Source: CAZJGF01 sp964545665 (GTDB taxonomy: Bacteria > Chloroflexota > Dehalococcoidia > GIF9 > AB-539-J10). From it: 59,758 nucleotides of DNA. The notes under the pieces were generated by a model, which searched no databases, was not told where the DNA came from, and saw only the letters and a program-made list of their open reading frames with translations. Of this stretch, positions 8,225-17,086 are shown in pieces. Every line of letters begins with the position of its first letter. Within the stretch, counting starts at the first letter, position 1. The stretch covers positions 1 through 59,758 of the forward strand of contig CAZJGF010000001.1 of NCBI GenBank assembly GCA_964545665.1, written 5' to 3'. Both the position numbers and the translations under genes were made by a program.

Positions 8225-8493
8225 TAGATGAAAGAGACAATGTAGCCACGGCGTTGTGCCAACTGGAGAAGGGTGATTCCGTCCCGGTTGGGGTAGAAGA
8301 TCGTAGCGTTAGTATTGCATTATCGCAGGATATTCCCTTTGGACACAAGTTTGCCTTGACGGATATTCAGCAGGGAGAGGCTGTAATCAAATATGGTGAG
8401 GCAATAGGCCTAGCTACGAAACAGATTCGGCAAGGGGAGCATGTCCATGTCCACAATGTGGAAAGTCAGAAAGGGAGGGGTGACAAGCGATGA
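8203..8493 (+). CDS. UxaA-family small subunit (SAF domain), altronate-dehydratase/sulfolactate-lyase-like
   Basis: This 96-residue protein is the SAF-type N-terminal domain found in altronate and galactarate dehydratases, here as a separate subunit, as in SuyA of (R)-sulfolactate sulfo-lyase. Visible features are DNVATALCQLEKGD, the HKFALTDIQQGEAVIKYG block and a terminal HVHN segment. GTG 8203 follows GGGAGGT at 8190-8196. Its stop overlaps the large-subunit ATG in an ATGA junction, so the two subunits are surely made together. Confidence 0.8.
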   Translation: MQEKAILIDERDNVATALCQLEKGDSVPVGVEDRSVSIALSQDIPFGHKFALTDIQQGEAVIKYGEAIGLATKQIRQGEHVHVHNVESQKGRGDKR

Positions 8494-9647
8494 AGTTTGT
8501 GGGATACCGTAGAAGCAATGGCAAGGTTGGCATACGAAACCACGTATTGATATTCCCCACTATAGTGTGTGCCGCTGAGGTGGCGCGGATGATAAGCAAC
8601 GAAGTACCAGGTACAGTTTATGCCATCCATGGTTGTGGGTGTGGTCATGTTGGTGAAGACAAGGAACAGGTAATCCGGACTATGGTTGGTTTTGTCGGCC
8701 ATCCAAATGTTGCTGGCGTATTACTGGTTGGAAATGGCTGTGAGTTAATAACACCCGAAGTGATTGCAGGGGAGTTGGCGAAGGTTGGTCAGAGGATGGA
8801 AACCATCAGTGTACAAGAGGCAGGGGGCACGACCGGGTGTGTAACGGAAGGAAAGAGGTTAGCGGAAAGGCTTTTGACAGAGGCATCAGATGTTGACCGT
8901 GAATCAGTGGATGTTTCCGAGCTTATCTTGGGCCTGGAGTGTGGTGGCTCTGATGCCTTTTCAGGGCTTACTGCTAATCCAGCGTTGGGTATTGCCTCCG
9001 ATCTACTGATCGCTGAGGGAGGCTCAGCCATATTCTCAGAGACTACGGAGATGCTGGGCACTGAGCAGGTACTGGCAAAAAGGGCGGCGAATGCTGAGGT
9101 TGAGAAGCGTATCTATGAGATAATTGCTGCTGCTGAGGGCAAAGCTAAGTCTATGGGTGTGGATATCCGTGGGTCACAGCCGTCACCGGGAAACATAGCC
9201 GGAGGACTAACCAGCATTGAGGAGAAGTCGCTGGGCTGTATCCGTAAAGGTGGTAGCACGACTATTATGCAGGTAGTCAAGTATGCGGAGCAGCCTACTA
9301 AGAAAGGCTTGACAATAATGGATGGCACGGCCCTTGATGTCATGAATAACATTGGGCTGCTAGCTTCTGGAGCACAGATAATCGTTTTTACTACCGGGCG
9401 AGGAACACCAGTGGGCACGCCTATCGCCCCGGTGATAAAAGTATCAAGCAATAGTGTCACCTACAACAAAATGAAGGACAATATTGATATAAACGCAGGG
9501 GTGATAGTAGATGGTCAGGGTAGTCTGCGGACTGTTGGCGAACAGATATTTAACGAGATAGTTGAAGTGGCATCGGGAAAGCTAACCAAGGCAGAAATCC
9601 TGGGGCACCGCGAGTTTGACATTCATTCGCTGGGGCCTGTGCTCTAA
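8490..9647 (+). CDS. UxaA-family large subunit (dehydratase/lyase catalytic chain)
   Basis: This is the 385-residue catalytic chain of a UxaA-type enzyme that removes water, or sulfite in SuyB, from a 2-hydroxy acid. Conserved family blocks include VGIRNHVLIFPTIVC, the Cys/His-rich HGCGCGHVGED, GNGCELI, ECGGSDAFSG and PSPGNIAGG. The cysteines fit an iron-sulfur enzyme. Members include altronate, galactarate and sulfolactate enzymes, and sequence inspection alone does not separate them. It starts inside the small-subunit stop and lies directly upstream of the LarA-type gene. Confidence 0.83.
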   Translation: MKFVGYRRSNGKVGIRNHVLIFPTIVCAAEVARMISNEVPGTVYAIHGCGCGHVGEDKEQVIRTMVGFVGHPNVAGVLLVGNGCELITPEVIAGELAKVGQRMETISVQEAGGTTGCVTEGKRLAERLLTEASDVDRESVDVSELILGLECGGSDAFSGLTANPALGIASDLLIAEGGSAIFSETTEMLGTEQVLAKRAANAEVEKRIYEIIAAAEGKAKSMGVDIRGSQPSPGNIAGGLTSIEEKSLGCIRKGGSTTIMQVVKYAEQPTKKGLTIMDGTALDVMNNIGLLASGAQIIVFTTGRGTPVGTPIAPVIKVSSNSVTYNKMKDNIDINAGVIVDGQGSLRTVGEQIFNEIVEVASGKLTKAEILGHREFDIHSLGPVL

Positions 9648-9670
9648 CTATAAGAAAGGCGGTATTCAAG

Positions 9671-10918
9671 ATGAATAAGTCAAAGGTGATTCGGCTACCG
9701 CAAATGGAGTGGTATGGAGATACCGAGCTCGAGATAGATTTCCCTGGTTCCTGGGATGTAACTGTGTGTCACATGCATGGCCACGATGCTTCCCCGCTGG
9801 GCGAGGATGGAATCAGGAAAGCTTTTGCCAATCCCATCGGCACCAGGACCATAAAGGAGCTGGCTAAAGGAAAGAAAGAGGTTGTAATACTGTTTGACGA
9901 CATGTCACGGGCAACACCGACTGCAGTATTGATACCTTATGTTTTAGAGGAACTTGCCTCTGCTGGCATTCCCGACGATAATATCAGGTTCATTGCTGCC
10001 ATTGGGGCTCATGGCTCGATGAATGGCATAGACTTCAGAAAGAAGCTGGGAGACGAGGTGATGGGTAGATTTCTGGTTTACAATCATAATCCTTATGAGA
10101 ACTGTACTCCACTTGGAATGAGCAGCCGGGGCATACCGATATCTATCAATAGCGAGGTAATGTGTTGCGACCTTAAGATTGGCATTGGCTCCATCGTACC
10201 GCACCCAATGAGTGGCTATGGTGGTGGCAGCAAGATAATTCTCCCCGGAGTTGCCTCCATAGAGACCATAGATTCCAATCACACAAGGCTTGCACTTTCT
10301 CCGACAACTGGCATAGGCAAGTACGAAGGCAACATATTGAAACAGGACATGGATGAAGCAGCCAGAATGGCAGGGCTTGACGTCAAGGTAGATGCCATTC
10401 TTAACCTAAAAAGAGAGGTAACGGCTCTTTTTGTTGGTGACCCTATTGAGGAACACGCAGAGGGAGTGAAATTAGCCAGGGAGCGCTATGCCACGGATAT
10501 GGTTACCGATTGTGATATCGTCATTGCTAACTGCTATTCCAAGGCGAACGAGATGGTTCTTGCTCCTGCGGTAGCATCTCCGTTCTTGTCTCAGAAGGGC
10601 GGCGACATGGTAGTCATAGTAGTCACTCCAGAAGGACAGATAAATCATTACTGGGGTAGGAGCTTTGGGAAGAGGTTTGCTGGCAGGGGCTGGGTCCGCA
10701 GGACAAGTCTGCCCCGTAACACCGAGCGACTCTTTGTCATGGCACCCTACTCAGATAGGGTTGGTGGCGATTGGGTAGCACCGTACAGCTCTATCAATTG
10801 GACAAAAACATGGGCTGAAGTAATCCAGGAGCTCAAGAACAGATATGGTGATAAAGCAAAGGTAGCGGTGATACCGGATGCAACGATACAGTACTTTCCT
10901 GATGCCCTGAAGCCATGA
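9671..10918 (+). CDS. larA: LarA-family nickel-pincer racemase homologue
   Basis: This 415-residue protein matches the lactate racemase family, whose nickel-pincer nucleotide cofactor is tethered to a lysine. His178, Lys188 and His204 keep the spacing (0, 10, 26) of His174, Lys184 and His200 in Lactobacillus plantarum LarA. A further His lies in GAHG at residue 114, and the FDDMSRATP block corresponds to the substrate-binding Asp/Arg region. It probably racemises or epimerises a 2-hydroxy acid. The cofactor genes larB, larC and larE are not in the window. Family members act on many hydroxy acids, so lactate is not assured. Confidence 0.78.
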   Translation: MNKSKVIRLPQMEWYGDTELEIDFPGSWDVTVCHMHGHDASPLGEDGIRKAFANPIGTRTIKELAKGKKEVVILFDDMSRATPTAVLIPYVLEELASAGIPDDNIRFIAAIGAHGSMNGIDFRKKLGDEVMGRFLVYNHNPYENCTPLGMSSRGIPISINSEVMCCDLKIGIGSIVPHPMSGYGGGSKIILPGVASIETIDSNHTRLALSPTTGIGKYEGNILKQDMDEAARMAGLDVKVDAILNLKREVTALFVGDPIEEHAEGVKLARERYATDMVTDCDIVIANCYSKANEMVLAPAVASPFLSQKGGDMVVIVVTPEGQINHYWGRSFGKRFAGRGWVRRTSLPRNTERLFVMAPYSDRVGGDWVAPYSSINWTKTWAEVIQELKNRYGDKAKVAVIPDATIQYFPDALKP

Positions 10919-10985
10919 GGAGAGCCTTCTTCGAGCTCAGGGTGCACTGCTAAGCAATTTCTAAAGGAAGGAGATACGTGAGTCA

Positions 10986-12218
10986 ATGGTAACTAAGAAG
11001 GAACCTTGGAAATCGGACAATTGGTTTGTTAGCCCGTGGAATTTCTTGGAGGAGGTAACTAGGGATTTTCATCCTCCCAGGCAGGTGAGGGTTCATGACA
11101 TTACCCTGCGTGATGGAGAGCAGCAGGCGGGCATCATATTCAGAAAGGACGACAAAATACGCATCGCTGAGAAGCTAGCCGAGGCGGGTGTTCACCGCAT
11201 TGAAGCTGGTATGCCAGTTGTGTCCCCGCAGGATGAGGCTGCTATAAAGGAGATAGTGAAACGCCACTTGGGTCCTGAGATATTCTGTTTCTGCCGGTGC
11301 ATGGTAGATGATGTAGAGAGAGCAGTGGATTGTGGTGCGGCTGGTATTATCATTGAGATTCCTTGCTCCCAACATTTAATTGAGCACGCATATAGATGGC
11401 CCTTGGAGAAGGCTATTGAGCTTCCCGTTAAGGCAACTCAATTTGCCAAGGAACAGGGGCTGTATACGGTTTTCTTCACTATTGATGCCACCAGATCGGA
11501 TATGGACTGGTATCTGAACCTCATAGAAAGGGTGGCCAAGGAAGGTCACATGGATGCACTGGCTCTAGTGGATACCTTTGGCGTACTCTCGCCGCAGGGT
11601 GCTTTCTACTATACAAAGACTGTTAAGGAAAGGATTAATAAGCCGCTGGAAATACATTTTCACAATACCTTTGGCATGGCCACGGCTAACACGATAATGT
11701 CGGTACTTGCTGGAGGAGAGGTAATTCACTCTACAGTTACCGGGATCGGTGAGGGCCCCGGTAATTGCCCTATGATTGATACACTCATGGCGCTGTTGAT
11801 ACTGTATGGCATAGATGTAGGCATCAAGTATGACAAGCTGACCGAACTTGCTGAGCTGGTAGATGACCTTGCCGGTGTGCCGGCTAACCGACCCTTTGTG
11901 GGAGATGGAGTCAATGATATAGAATCTGGAATCGTTGCCAGCTGGTATAGGAATAGCTATGAGCAGTACCCAACGGGGATAACTCCTATTCTTCCTAGGG
12001 TTGTAGGCCATAGGGCACCTAAGGTATTGATGGGGAAGAAAAGTGGACTGGATTCCATAGCCATATGGGCGGACAAGCTAGGCATTGAGCTTACCAAGGA
12101 GGAAATAGAGGGAGTTCTACGCCGGGTTAAACAACGGTCACATGACCTTAAGCGGCTGTTGAGTGAGAGCGAATTTCGAGAAATCGCCTTGGCTGTGAAG
12201 GCTAACAGCAAGGGTTAA
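10986..12218 (+). CDS. DRE-TIM metallolyase-family protein (isopropylmalate/homocitrate synthase-like)
   Basis: This 410-residue TIM-barrel enzyme belongs to the HMGL-like superfamily, which makes or breaks carbon-carbon bonds next to a carbonyl. The N-terminal metal/substrate motif reads HDITLRDGEQQAG. The metal-binding HxH lies in EIHFHNTFGMA, followed by the Gly-rich GIGEGPGNCP. The C-terminal part contains GKKSG, which resembles the GKHSG of citramalate/isopropylmalate/homocitrate synthases. It could condense acetyl-CoA with a 2-oxo acid from the preceding steps, or run the reverse cleavage. It does not sit with leucine genes, so a catabolic role is likely. Confidence 0.78.
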   Translation: MVTKKEPWKSDNWFVSPWNFLEEVTRDFHPPRQVRVHDITLRDGEQQAGIIFRKDDKIRIAEKLAEAGVHRIEAGMPVVSPQDEAAIKEIVKRHLGPEIFCFCRCMVDDVERAVDCGAAGIIIEIPCSQHLIEHAYRWPLEKAIELPVKATQFAKEQGLYTVFFTIDATRSDMDWYLNLIERVAKEGHMDALALVDTFGVLSPQGAFYYTKTVKERINKPLEIHFHNTFGMATANTIMSVLAGGEVIHSTVTGIGEGPGNCPMIDTLMALLILYGIDVGIKYDKLTELAELVDDLAGVPANRPFVGDGVNDIESGIVASWYRNSYEQYPTGITPILPRVVGHRAPKVLMGKKSGLDSIAIWADKLGIELTKEEIEGVLRRVKQRSHDLKRLLSESEFREIALAVKANSKG

Positions 12219-12346
12219 ACATTCTGTTATGATCTATTTTCTCTTTCCATAGGAAGAAGGGGGCAATTATTGGGTAAAAGAGCAACGAAGATGGGCAGGC
12301 GTCTGGACTAACAAGTACAAAATAGAGCAAAGGAGGCTAAAGAGAA

Positions 12347-12892
12347 GTGATAGAAGAAAAGGATGCAAAGAAGTTGATTGAAAAGGCATACAAGCTAGGT
12401 TACGAATATGAGAATGTTTACAGGGGCTGTGGCCAGTGTGCGCTAGCTGCGCTTCAGGATACCTTTGACATGAGGGATGATGCTACCTTTAAGGCGATGA
12501 CTGGCTACGCTGGCGGAGGTGGAACAGCCGGTGATGCTGGGTGCGGTGCTTATGTGGCAGGGGTTCTGTTTCTGAGCATGCTGAAGGGGAGAGAAAGGGA
12601 CAATTTTGCCGATCCTGAGCGTGTCCGGTTTGAAAGCTTTGCGCTAGCCAGAAAGCTACATGATAAACTCATCGCCGAATACGGCACCGTTATATGTAGG
12701 GACATTCATCAGAAACTCTTTGGGCGCCCTTACTACATGCCTGACCCAGATGAATTTGCCAAGTTTGATGCTGCTGGGGCACACACTACAGTTTGTACGG
12801 AAGTATGTGGCAAAGTGGCAAGGTGGACTGCTGAGATTGCGATACAGGAGAACTTGTTACCGGAGGAGAAGCTTAGTAAGCTGGTAAAGTAA
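12347..12892 (+). CDS. C_GCAxxG_C_C family redox protein, copy 2
   Basis: This 181-residue paralogue of the gene at 4300 starts at GTG 12347 with AAGGAGG at about 12330. Signature cysteines occur in YRGCGQCALAAL near residue 28, GDAGCGAYVAG near residue 66, ICRDIH near residue 121 and TEVCGKVARW near residue 157. Family function is not established; a metal or redox centre is presumed. It is immediately followed by an epimerase-like gene and an SDR, mirroring the first copy's neighbourhood. Confidence 0.8.
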   Translation: MIEEKDAKKLIEKAYKLGYEYENVYRGCGQCALAALQDTFDMRDDATFKAMTGYAGGGGTAGDAGCGAYVAGVLFLSMLKGRERDNFADPERVRFESFALARKLHDKLIAEYGTVICRDIHQKLFGRPYYMPDPDEFAKFDAAGAHTTVCTEVCGKVARWTAEIAIQENLLPEEKLSKLVK

Positions 12893-12893
12893 A

Positions 12894-13847
12894 ATGGGGA
12901 AGAATCTGATAACTGGGGGGTTTGGTTTCATTGGATATCATTTAGCTAAGCTGTTGCTGGATGAAGGTGAGGAGGTAGTGCTATTTGACGTGGCTTCTGA
13001 TTCAAGGCTTGCTCAGGGCGTCAAGAGTAGCGTGACGATTGTCCGTGGAGACTTGAGCAACTGGGTGCATGTGCTCGACGCGGTGAAGGATAACGACATC
13101 AGTTGTATATACCATGCTGGAGCTCTACTGCCGCCTATCAGTGAGCAAAGCCCTGCTACAGCTTACGCCGTAAATGTTACCGGCACTTTTAACGTACTGG
13201 AGGCCGCCCGCCTACTTGGTGTAGGTAGCGTTATCTATCCTAGCACGCTGGCTACGTTCGGTTTAGATGTTCCTCGAATAGTACCCAATGATGCCCCGCA
13301 ACGACCGCCTAACATGTATGGTGTGACCAAAGTATGCAGTGAACGTCTTGGCGAGTACTACCATACCAGGTTTGGGGTCAACTTCCGTGCAGTTAGATTT
13401 ACTCCGATAATTGGTATGGGCCGGTTTGATAGGGCGCAAAGCGCTTATAACTACCTGGCTATACAGGAATCTGCTTTGGGGCGGCCCTACACCATCTATG
13501 TTGATGAATCAACCACGATAGCTCTGTTGTATGTAAAAGATGCAGTGCGGGGCTTAGTTGACCTAAAGAGAGCCGAGGAGGCGAAGCTAACGAGGCGCGT
13601 TTATAACTTATACGGGTTTTCAATTACAGCACAGCAGCTGGTTGGTAGTGTGAGAAGATGTATACCCGAGGCACAGATAGACTTTAAGCCAGACCAATCA
13701 ATGATTAGACTGGTGAAGAACTTGCCTGAGAAGCTGGATGATACTTTGGCTAGAGAGGATTGGGGGTGGTCTCCTCGTTACTCTCTTGATCAGGCGGTGG
13801 AGAATTTCATAGGGGAGGTTCGAGCTAATAGGGCTATTTACGAGTGA
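12894..13847 (+). CDS. Extended-SDR NAD-dependent epimerase/dehydratase, copy 2
   Basis: This 317-residue extended SDR is paralogous to the gene at 5866. The NAD motif GGFGFIG is at about residues 8-14, Ser/Thr in YPSTLATFG, and the YxxxK pair in YGVTKVCSERLG. Later blocks such as LTRRVYNLYGFSITAQQLV match copy 1 closely. It starts one base after the C_GCAxxG stop and is followed 10 bases later by the SDR, so the three are one unit. The substrate is unknown. Confidence 0.83.
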   Translation: MGKNLITGGFGFIGYHLAKLLLDEGEEVVLFDVASDSRLAQGVKSSVTIVRGDLSNWVHVLDAVKDNDISCIYHAGALLPPISEQSPATAYAVNVTGTFNVLEAARLLGVGSVIYPSTLATFGLDVPRIVPNDAPQRPPNMYGVTKVCSERLGEYYHTRFGVNFRAVRFTPIIGMGRFDRAQSAYNYLAIQESALGRPYTIYVDESTTIALLYVKDAVRGLVDLKRAEEAKLTRRVYNLYGFSITAQQLVGSVRRCIPEAQIDFKPDQSMIRLVKNLPEKLDDTLAREDWGWSPRYSLDQAVENFIGEVRANRAIYE

Positions 13848-13857
13848 AGGAGGGAAA

Positions 13858-14622
13858 ATGAGACTAAGTGGTAAAGTTGCTCTGGTGACTGGAGCAGGAA
13901 GGGGCATTGGCCTAGCAATAGCTTTGGGGCTTGCCAGGGAAGGTGCTGATGTGGCTGTAAATGCTGCACATCTATCATCTGCCGAGGGAACTGCCGAAGC
14001 CATAAAGCAGCTAGGGCGAAGAGCTATTGCTATAGAAGCCGATGTGGCTGAGGCGAATCAGGTTGACAAGATGGTAAATAGAGTAATCAACGAGCTTGGC
14101 GGTATACATATCTTGGTAAACAATGCCGGCGTTAATCTGGAGATTGTTCCCACAGTGGAACAATCCCTGGAGAAGTGGGACAGGACAATGGGCGTTAATG
14201 TACGCGGCGTTTATCTCTGTTGCCGACAAGCAGCGCAGTGGATGATAGCTCACGAGGTGGGGAAAATCATCAACATCGCTTCAAATTTTGGCATGAGTGG
14301 TTTTCCCATGCGCACCGCTTATTCGCCATCTAAAGCAGCGGTAATAAATATGACCAAGGACTTGGCAGCAGAGTGGGGTAAATACAGTATCAACGTGAAT
14401 TGCATAGCCCCGGGATACACTATGACTGATATGATTAAGAATTGGATAGCCCAAGGCAAGTTCGACCTGGAAACTCTACAGAGGCGGACTCCTCTTGGGA
14501 GATTGGCCACGCCTGATGATATTGCCAATGCAGCCGTGTTCTTGGCATCTGATGAGGCCAAGAGCATAACCGGGGTAACTTTGCCCGTGGACGGCGGGTG
14601 GATAGCCTATGGGTATATATAA
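13858..14622 (+). CDS. SDR-family NAD(P)-dependent oxidoreductase, copy 2
   Basis: This 254-residue classical SDR is paralogous to the gene at 4970. TGAGRGIG is at 11-18 and NNAG at 88-91; catalytic Ser142, Tyr155 and Lys159 have the same numbers as in copy 1. The last third (GRLATPDDIANA, GVTLPVDGGW) is almost shared. GAAGGAGGG precedes the ATG. The pair may act on the two stereoisomers, or on successive intermediates, of one pathway. This is inferred from the duplication alone. Confidence 0.88.
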   Translation: MRLSGKVALVTGAGRGIGLAIALGLAREGADVAVNAAHLSSAEGTAEAIKQLGRRAIAIEADVAEANQVDKMVNRVINELGGIHILVNNAGVNLEIVPTVEQSLEKWDRTMGVNVRGVYLCCRQAAQWMIAHEVGKIINIASNFGMSGFPMRTAYSPSKAAVINMTKDLAAEWGKYSINVNCIAPGYTMTDMIKNWIAQGKFDLETLQRRTPLGRLATPDDIANAAVFLASDEAKSITGVTLPVDGGWIAYGYI

Positions 14623-14684
14623 CCAGTCTTTCAGCTTCTTAGTATTAGCCTAAGGTGCTCCCAATTTCAGCAAGGAGGTAGAGG

Positions 14685-15527
14685 ATGTCGAAGACTGTAA
14701 GGGTGGGCCTTATTCAAGCCAAGTGGGAAGGCGATGTGGAGGCAATGGTTCAGAAGCATGAGAGAATGATCGACGAGGCAGCGGATAAGGCTGTCCAGAT
14801 CCTCTGTCTCCAGGAATTGTTCTTTGCACCCTATTTTCCTGCCGAGCAAGATGCAAAGTGGTATGAACTTGCTGAGCCAATACCGGGACCGATAACCAAT
14901 AGGATGCAGGAAAAGGCAAAAAAGCACAGGATAGCTCTAATAGTACCTACCTACGAAAAGGAGATGACCGGAGTTTACTACAATACTTCAGTTATTTTCG
15001 ATGCTGACGGTAAGATGTTAGGCAAGTATAGGAAAAATCATCTACCCCACAATCTTCCAGGTTTTTGGGAAAAGTTCTACTTTAAGCCAGGCAATTTGGG
15101 GTACCCTGTGTTCAATACGAGGTATGCCAAGGTTGGAGTATACCTCTGCTACGACAGGCATTTCCCAGAAGGAGCGCGGATTTTGGGCTTGAATGGCGCA
15201 GAGATTGTCTTTAACCCTTCAGCAACGGTCGCAGGTCTTTCAAAGTACTTGTGGGAACTTGAGCAACCTGCCCATGCCGTAGCTAACGGGTACTTTGTCG
15301 CACCTGTTAATAGAGTGGGAATAGAAGAACCTTGGAATATCGGGAAATTCTATGGATCTAGCTATATCTGTAATCCAAGAGGCGAGATCATAGCTAAAGG
15401 GTCTGAAGATAGAGACGAGATAGTTGTTGCCGACGTTGACCTAGATATGATTAGGGAGGTAAGGCATATCTGGGAATTCTATAGGGATAGGAGACCTGAA
15501 ACCTACGGCAAGCTGGTGGAATTATGA
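14685..15527 (+). CDS. Carbon-nitrogen hydrolase (nitrilase superfamily, N-carbamoylputrescine-amidase-like)
   Basis: This cytoplasmic amidase of 280 residues cleaves a carbon-nitrogen bond through a thioester. The catalytic triad is Glu44 (in CLQELFF), Lys117 (YRKNHLP) and Cys155 (VYLCYDRHF). Length and blocks resemble N-carbamoylputrescine and beta-ureidopropionate amidohydrolases. AAGGAGGTAGAGG precedes the ATG. The next gene, an MttB-type methyltransferase, starts 22 bases later. The two may handle one amide- or amine-containing methylated compound, which is an inference from spacing. Confidence 0.86.
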   Translation: MSKTVRVGLIQAKWEGDVEAMVQKHERMIDEAADKAVQILCLQELFFAPYFPAEQDAKWYELAEPIPGPITNRMQEKAKKHRIALIVPTYEKEMTGVYYNTSVIFDADGKMLGKYRKNHLPHNLPGFWEKFYFKPGNLGYPVFNTRYAKVGVYLCYDRHFPEGARILGLNGAEIVFNPSATVAGLSKYLWELEQPAHAVANGYFVAPVNRVGIEEPWNIGKFYGSSYICNPRGEIIAKGSEDRDEIVVADVDLDMIREVRHIWEFYRDRRPETYGKLVEL

Positions 15528-15549
15528 AACAGCCACAAGGGGATGAGAC

Positions 15550-17058
15550 ATGGCGTTGAAAGGGTTTACCCGCAACTTCAGGCCTCTGAAGTTGCTGACT
15601 GATGAGGAAGTTGAGGCGATTCACCGGGGGACTTTAGAGGTTCTTTGGAAGACAGGCATCAGGATGGAGCATGAGAGGGCGTTAAAGCTACTGGAGAGGA
15701 ATGGTTGTAAGGTAGATTACCATGAAATGAGGGTGAGGATTCCACCGGCTCTGGTTGAGGAGTCTCTGCGTAAAACTCCCAGCAGCTTTCATGCCTTGGC
15801 AAGGGACGACAAACACAGCTTGATGCTAGGAGGTAATAACCTTTACTTCGCCCCGGCACCCGGGCAGCAGACTGTGGACCTTGATACCTGGGAGCCTCGG
15901 GTGCCAACAAGAAAAGAGTATTATGACGGTGTAACTGTGCTGGATGCATTGCCTACCGTTCATTTCTTCTGTCCTTACACACCATACTTTGGGTTTGAGG
16001 GCGTTCCCCCGTGCATGGCGATGCCAGAGAGTCTTGCTGCCAGGGTAAGGAATTCCACCAAGTTCCAAGGTGTAGGTTTCTCCAATGACTCGGAAATATT
16101 TGCCATAAAAATGGCCCAAGCAGTGGGGATAGAAATCATGGGCACCTGTGCCTTTGCGCCGCCTTTGACCGTTTTCGGGGACGCTGTCGAATCCGCATAC
16201 AGGTTTGCTGAAGCTGGACTCCCTATGCGCATCATCAGTGGTCAGGTGATGGGTGGGACTGGGCCAGCCACAATCGCTGGAGGAGTAATAACCAACAATG
16301 CTGAAGTCATCGCTGGGGTAGTACTGGCGCAGTTGATAAAGCCAGGGACAAGAGTGTTGGTTAAGGACTTTTCATGTTCCATGAATATGAACACGGGAGC
16401 TCCTGCTTTTGGCGGTATAGAAGCTTGCTTACATAACGCGGCATCCAATCAAATCTTCCAAAGATATGGTGTCCCTATAGATAATTGCACTGGCTATCCC
16501 AACTCAAAGAGGCCAGATTACCAATGTGGCTATGAGAAAGCCTCTCGCCTTTTAGTGGCTGCTCTATCTGGAGCAAATACGCTGCTACTGCATGGCAGTG
16601 TATATGGCGAAATCACACATCACCCCATCCAGGCCATATTGGACGATGATTTGGCTGGCATGGTGGGACGTTTCATGGAAGGTGTTAGTGTAAACGATGA
16701 AACGTTGGCAATAGACCTAATAGAGGAGGTTGGGCCAATTCCAGGACATTTTCTGAACAAGGCACATACCCGAAAGTGGTGGAAGCTGGAGCAATTTGTG
16801 CCCAGGGCAGCCGATAGGCTGACTTATCCTGAATGGATGAAGAGTGGGAAGAAGAGTTGTCTTGATTATGCCAGAGAGAGGATGGAAGAGATACTGGCAG
16901 CACATAGGCCAGCCCCCCTGACTCCCGGTCAGGAGGAGGATGTGGAGAGGATACTGGAAGAGGCAAGGAAGTATTACAGGGAGAAGGGCCTGATATCAGA
17001 AGATGAGATGGCGAGATATAGAGACAGCATGAAATCAGCTAATTACCCGTATGAGTAG
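15550..17058 (+). CDS. Trimethylamine-methyltransferase-family protein (MttB-like, no pyrrolysine)
   Basis: This 502-residue TIM-barrel protein belongs to the MttB superfamily, which moves a methyl group from a quaternary or tertiary amine to a corrinoid protein. The frame is uninterrupted, so no amber-encoded pyrrolysine is used; non-Pyl members act on glycine betaine, proline betaine or carnitine. Its N-terminal LTDEEVEAIHRGTLEVLW and mid-region GGxxT/S blocks are typical. No cognate corrinoid protein or reactivase lies nearby. Its place just ahead of the Wood-Ljungdahl genes suggests methyl groups could enter as methyl-tetrahydrofolate. Confidence 0.82.
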   Translation: MALKGFTRNFRPLKLLTDEEVEAIHRGTLEVLWKTGIRMEHERALKLLERNGCKVDYHEMRVRIPPALVEESLRKTPSSFHALARDDKHSLMLGGNNLYFAPAPGQQTVDLDTWEPRVPTRKEYYDGVTVLDALPTVHFFCPYTPYFGFEGVPPCMAMPESLAARVRNSTKFQGVGFSNDSEIFAIKMAQAVGIEIMGTCAFAPPLTVFGDAVESAYRFAEAGLPMRIISGQVMGGTGPATIAGGVITNNAEVIAGVVLAQLIKPGTRVLVKDFSCSMNMNTGAPAFGGIEACLHNAASNQIFQRYGVPIDNCTGYPNSKRPDYQCGYEKASRLLVAALSGANTLLLHGSVYGEITHHPIQAILDDDLAGMVGRFMEGVSVNDETLAIDLIEEVGPIPGHFLNKAHTRKWWKLEQFVPRAADRLTYPEWMKSGKKSCLDYARERMEEILAAHRPAPLTPGQEEDVERILEEARKYYREKGLISEDEMARYRDSMKSANYPYE

Positions 17059-17086
17059 CAGGATTTAGCTGAGTGAAGGCAAGTTG

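Noticed and set aside
15550..17058. Pyrrolysine codon in the MttB-family gene
   Set aside because: There is no in-frame TAG before the terminal stop and the product is full length, so it is a non-pyrrolysine member.
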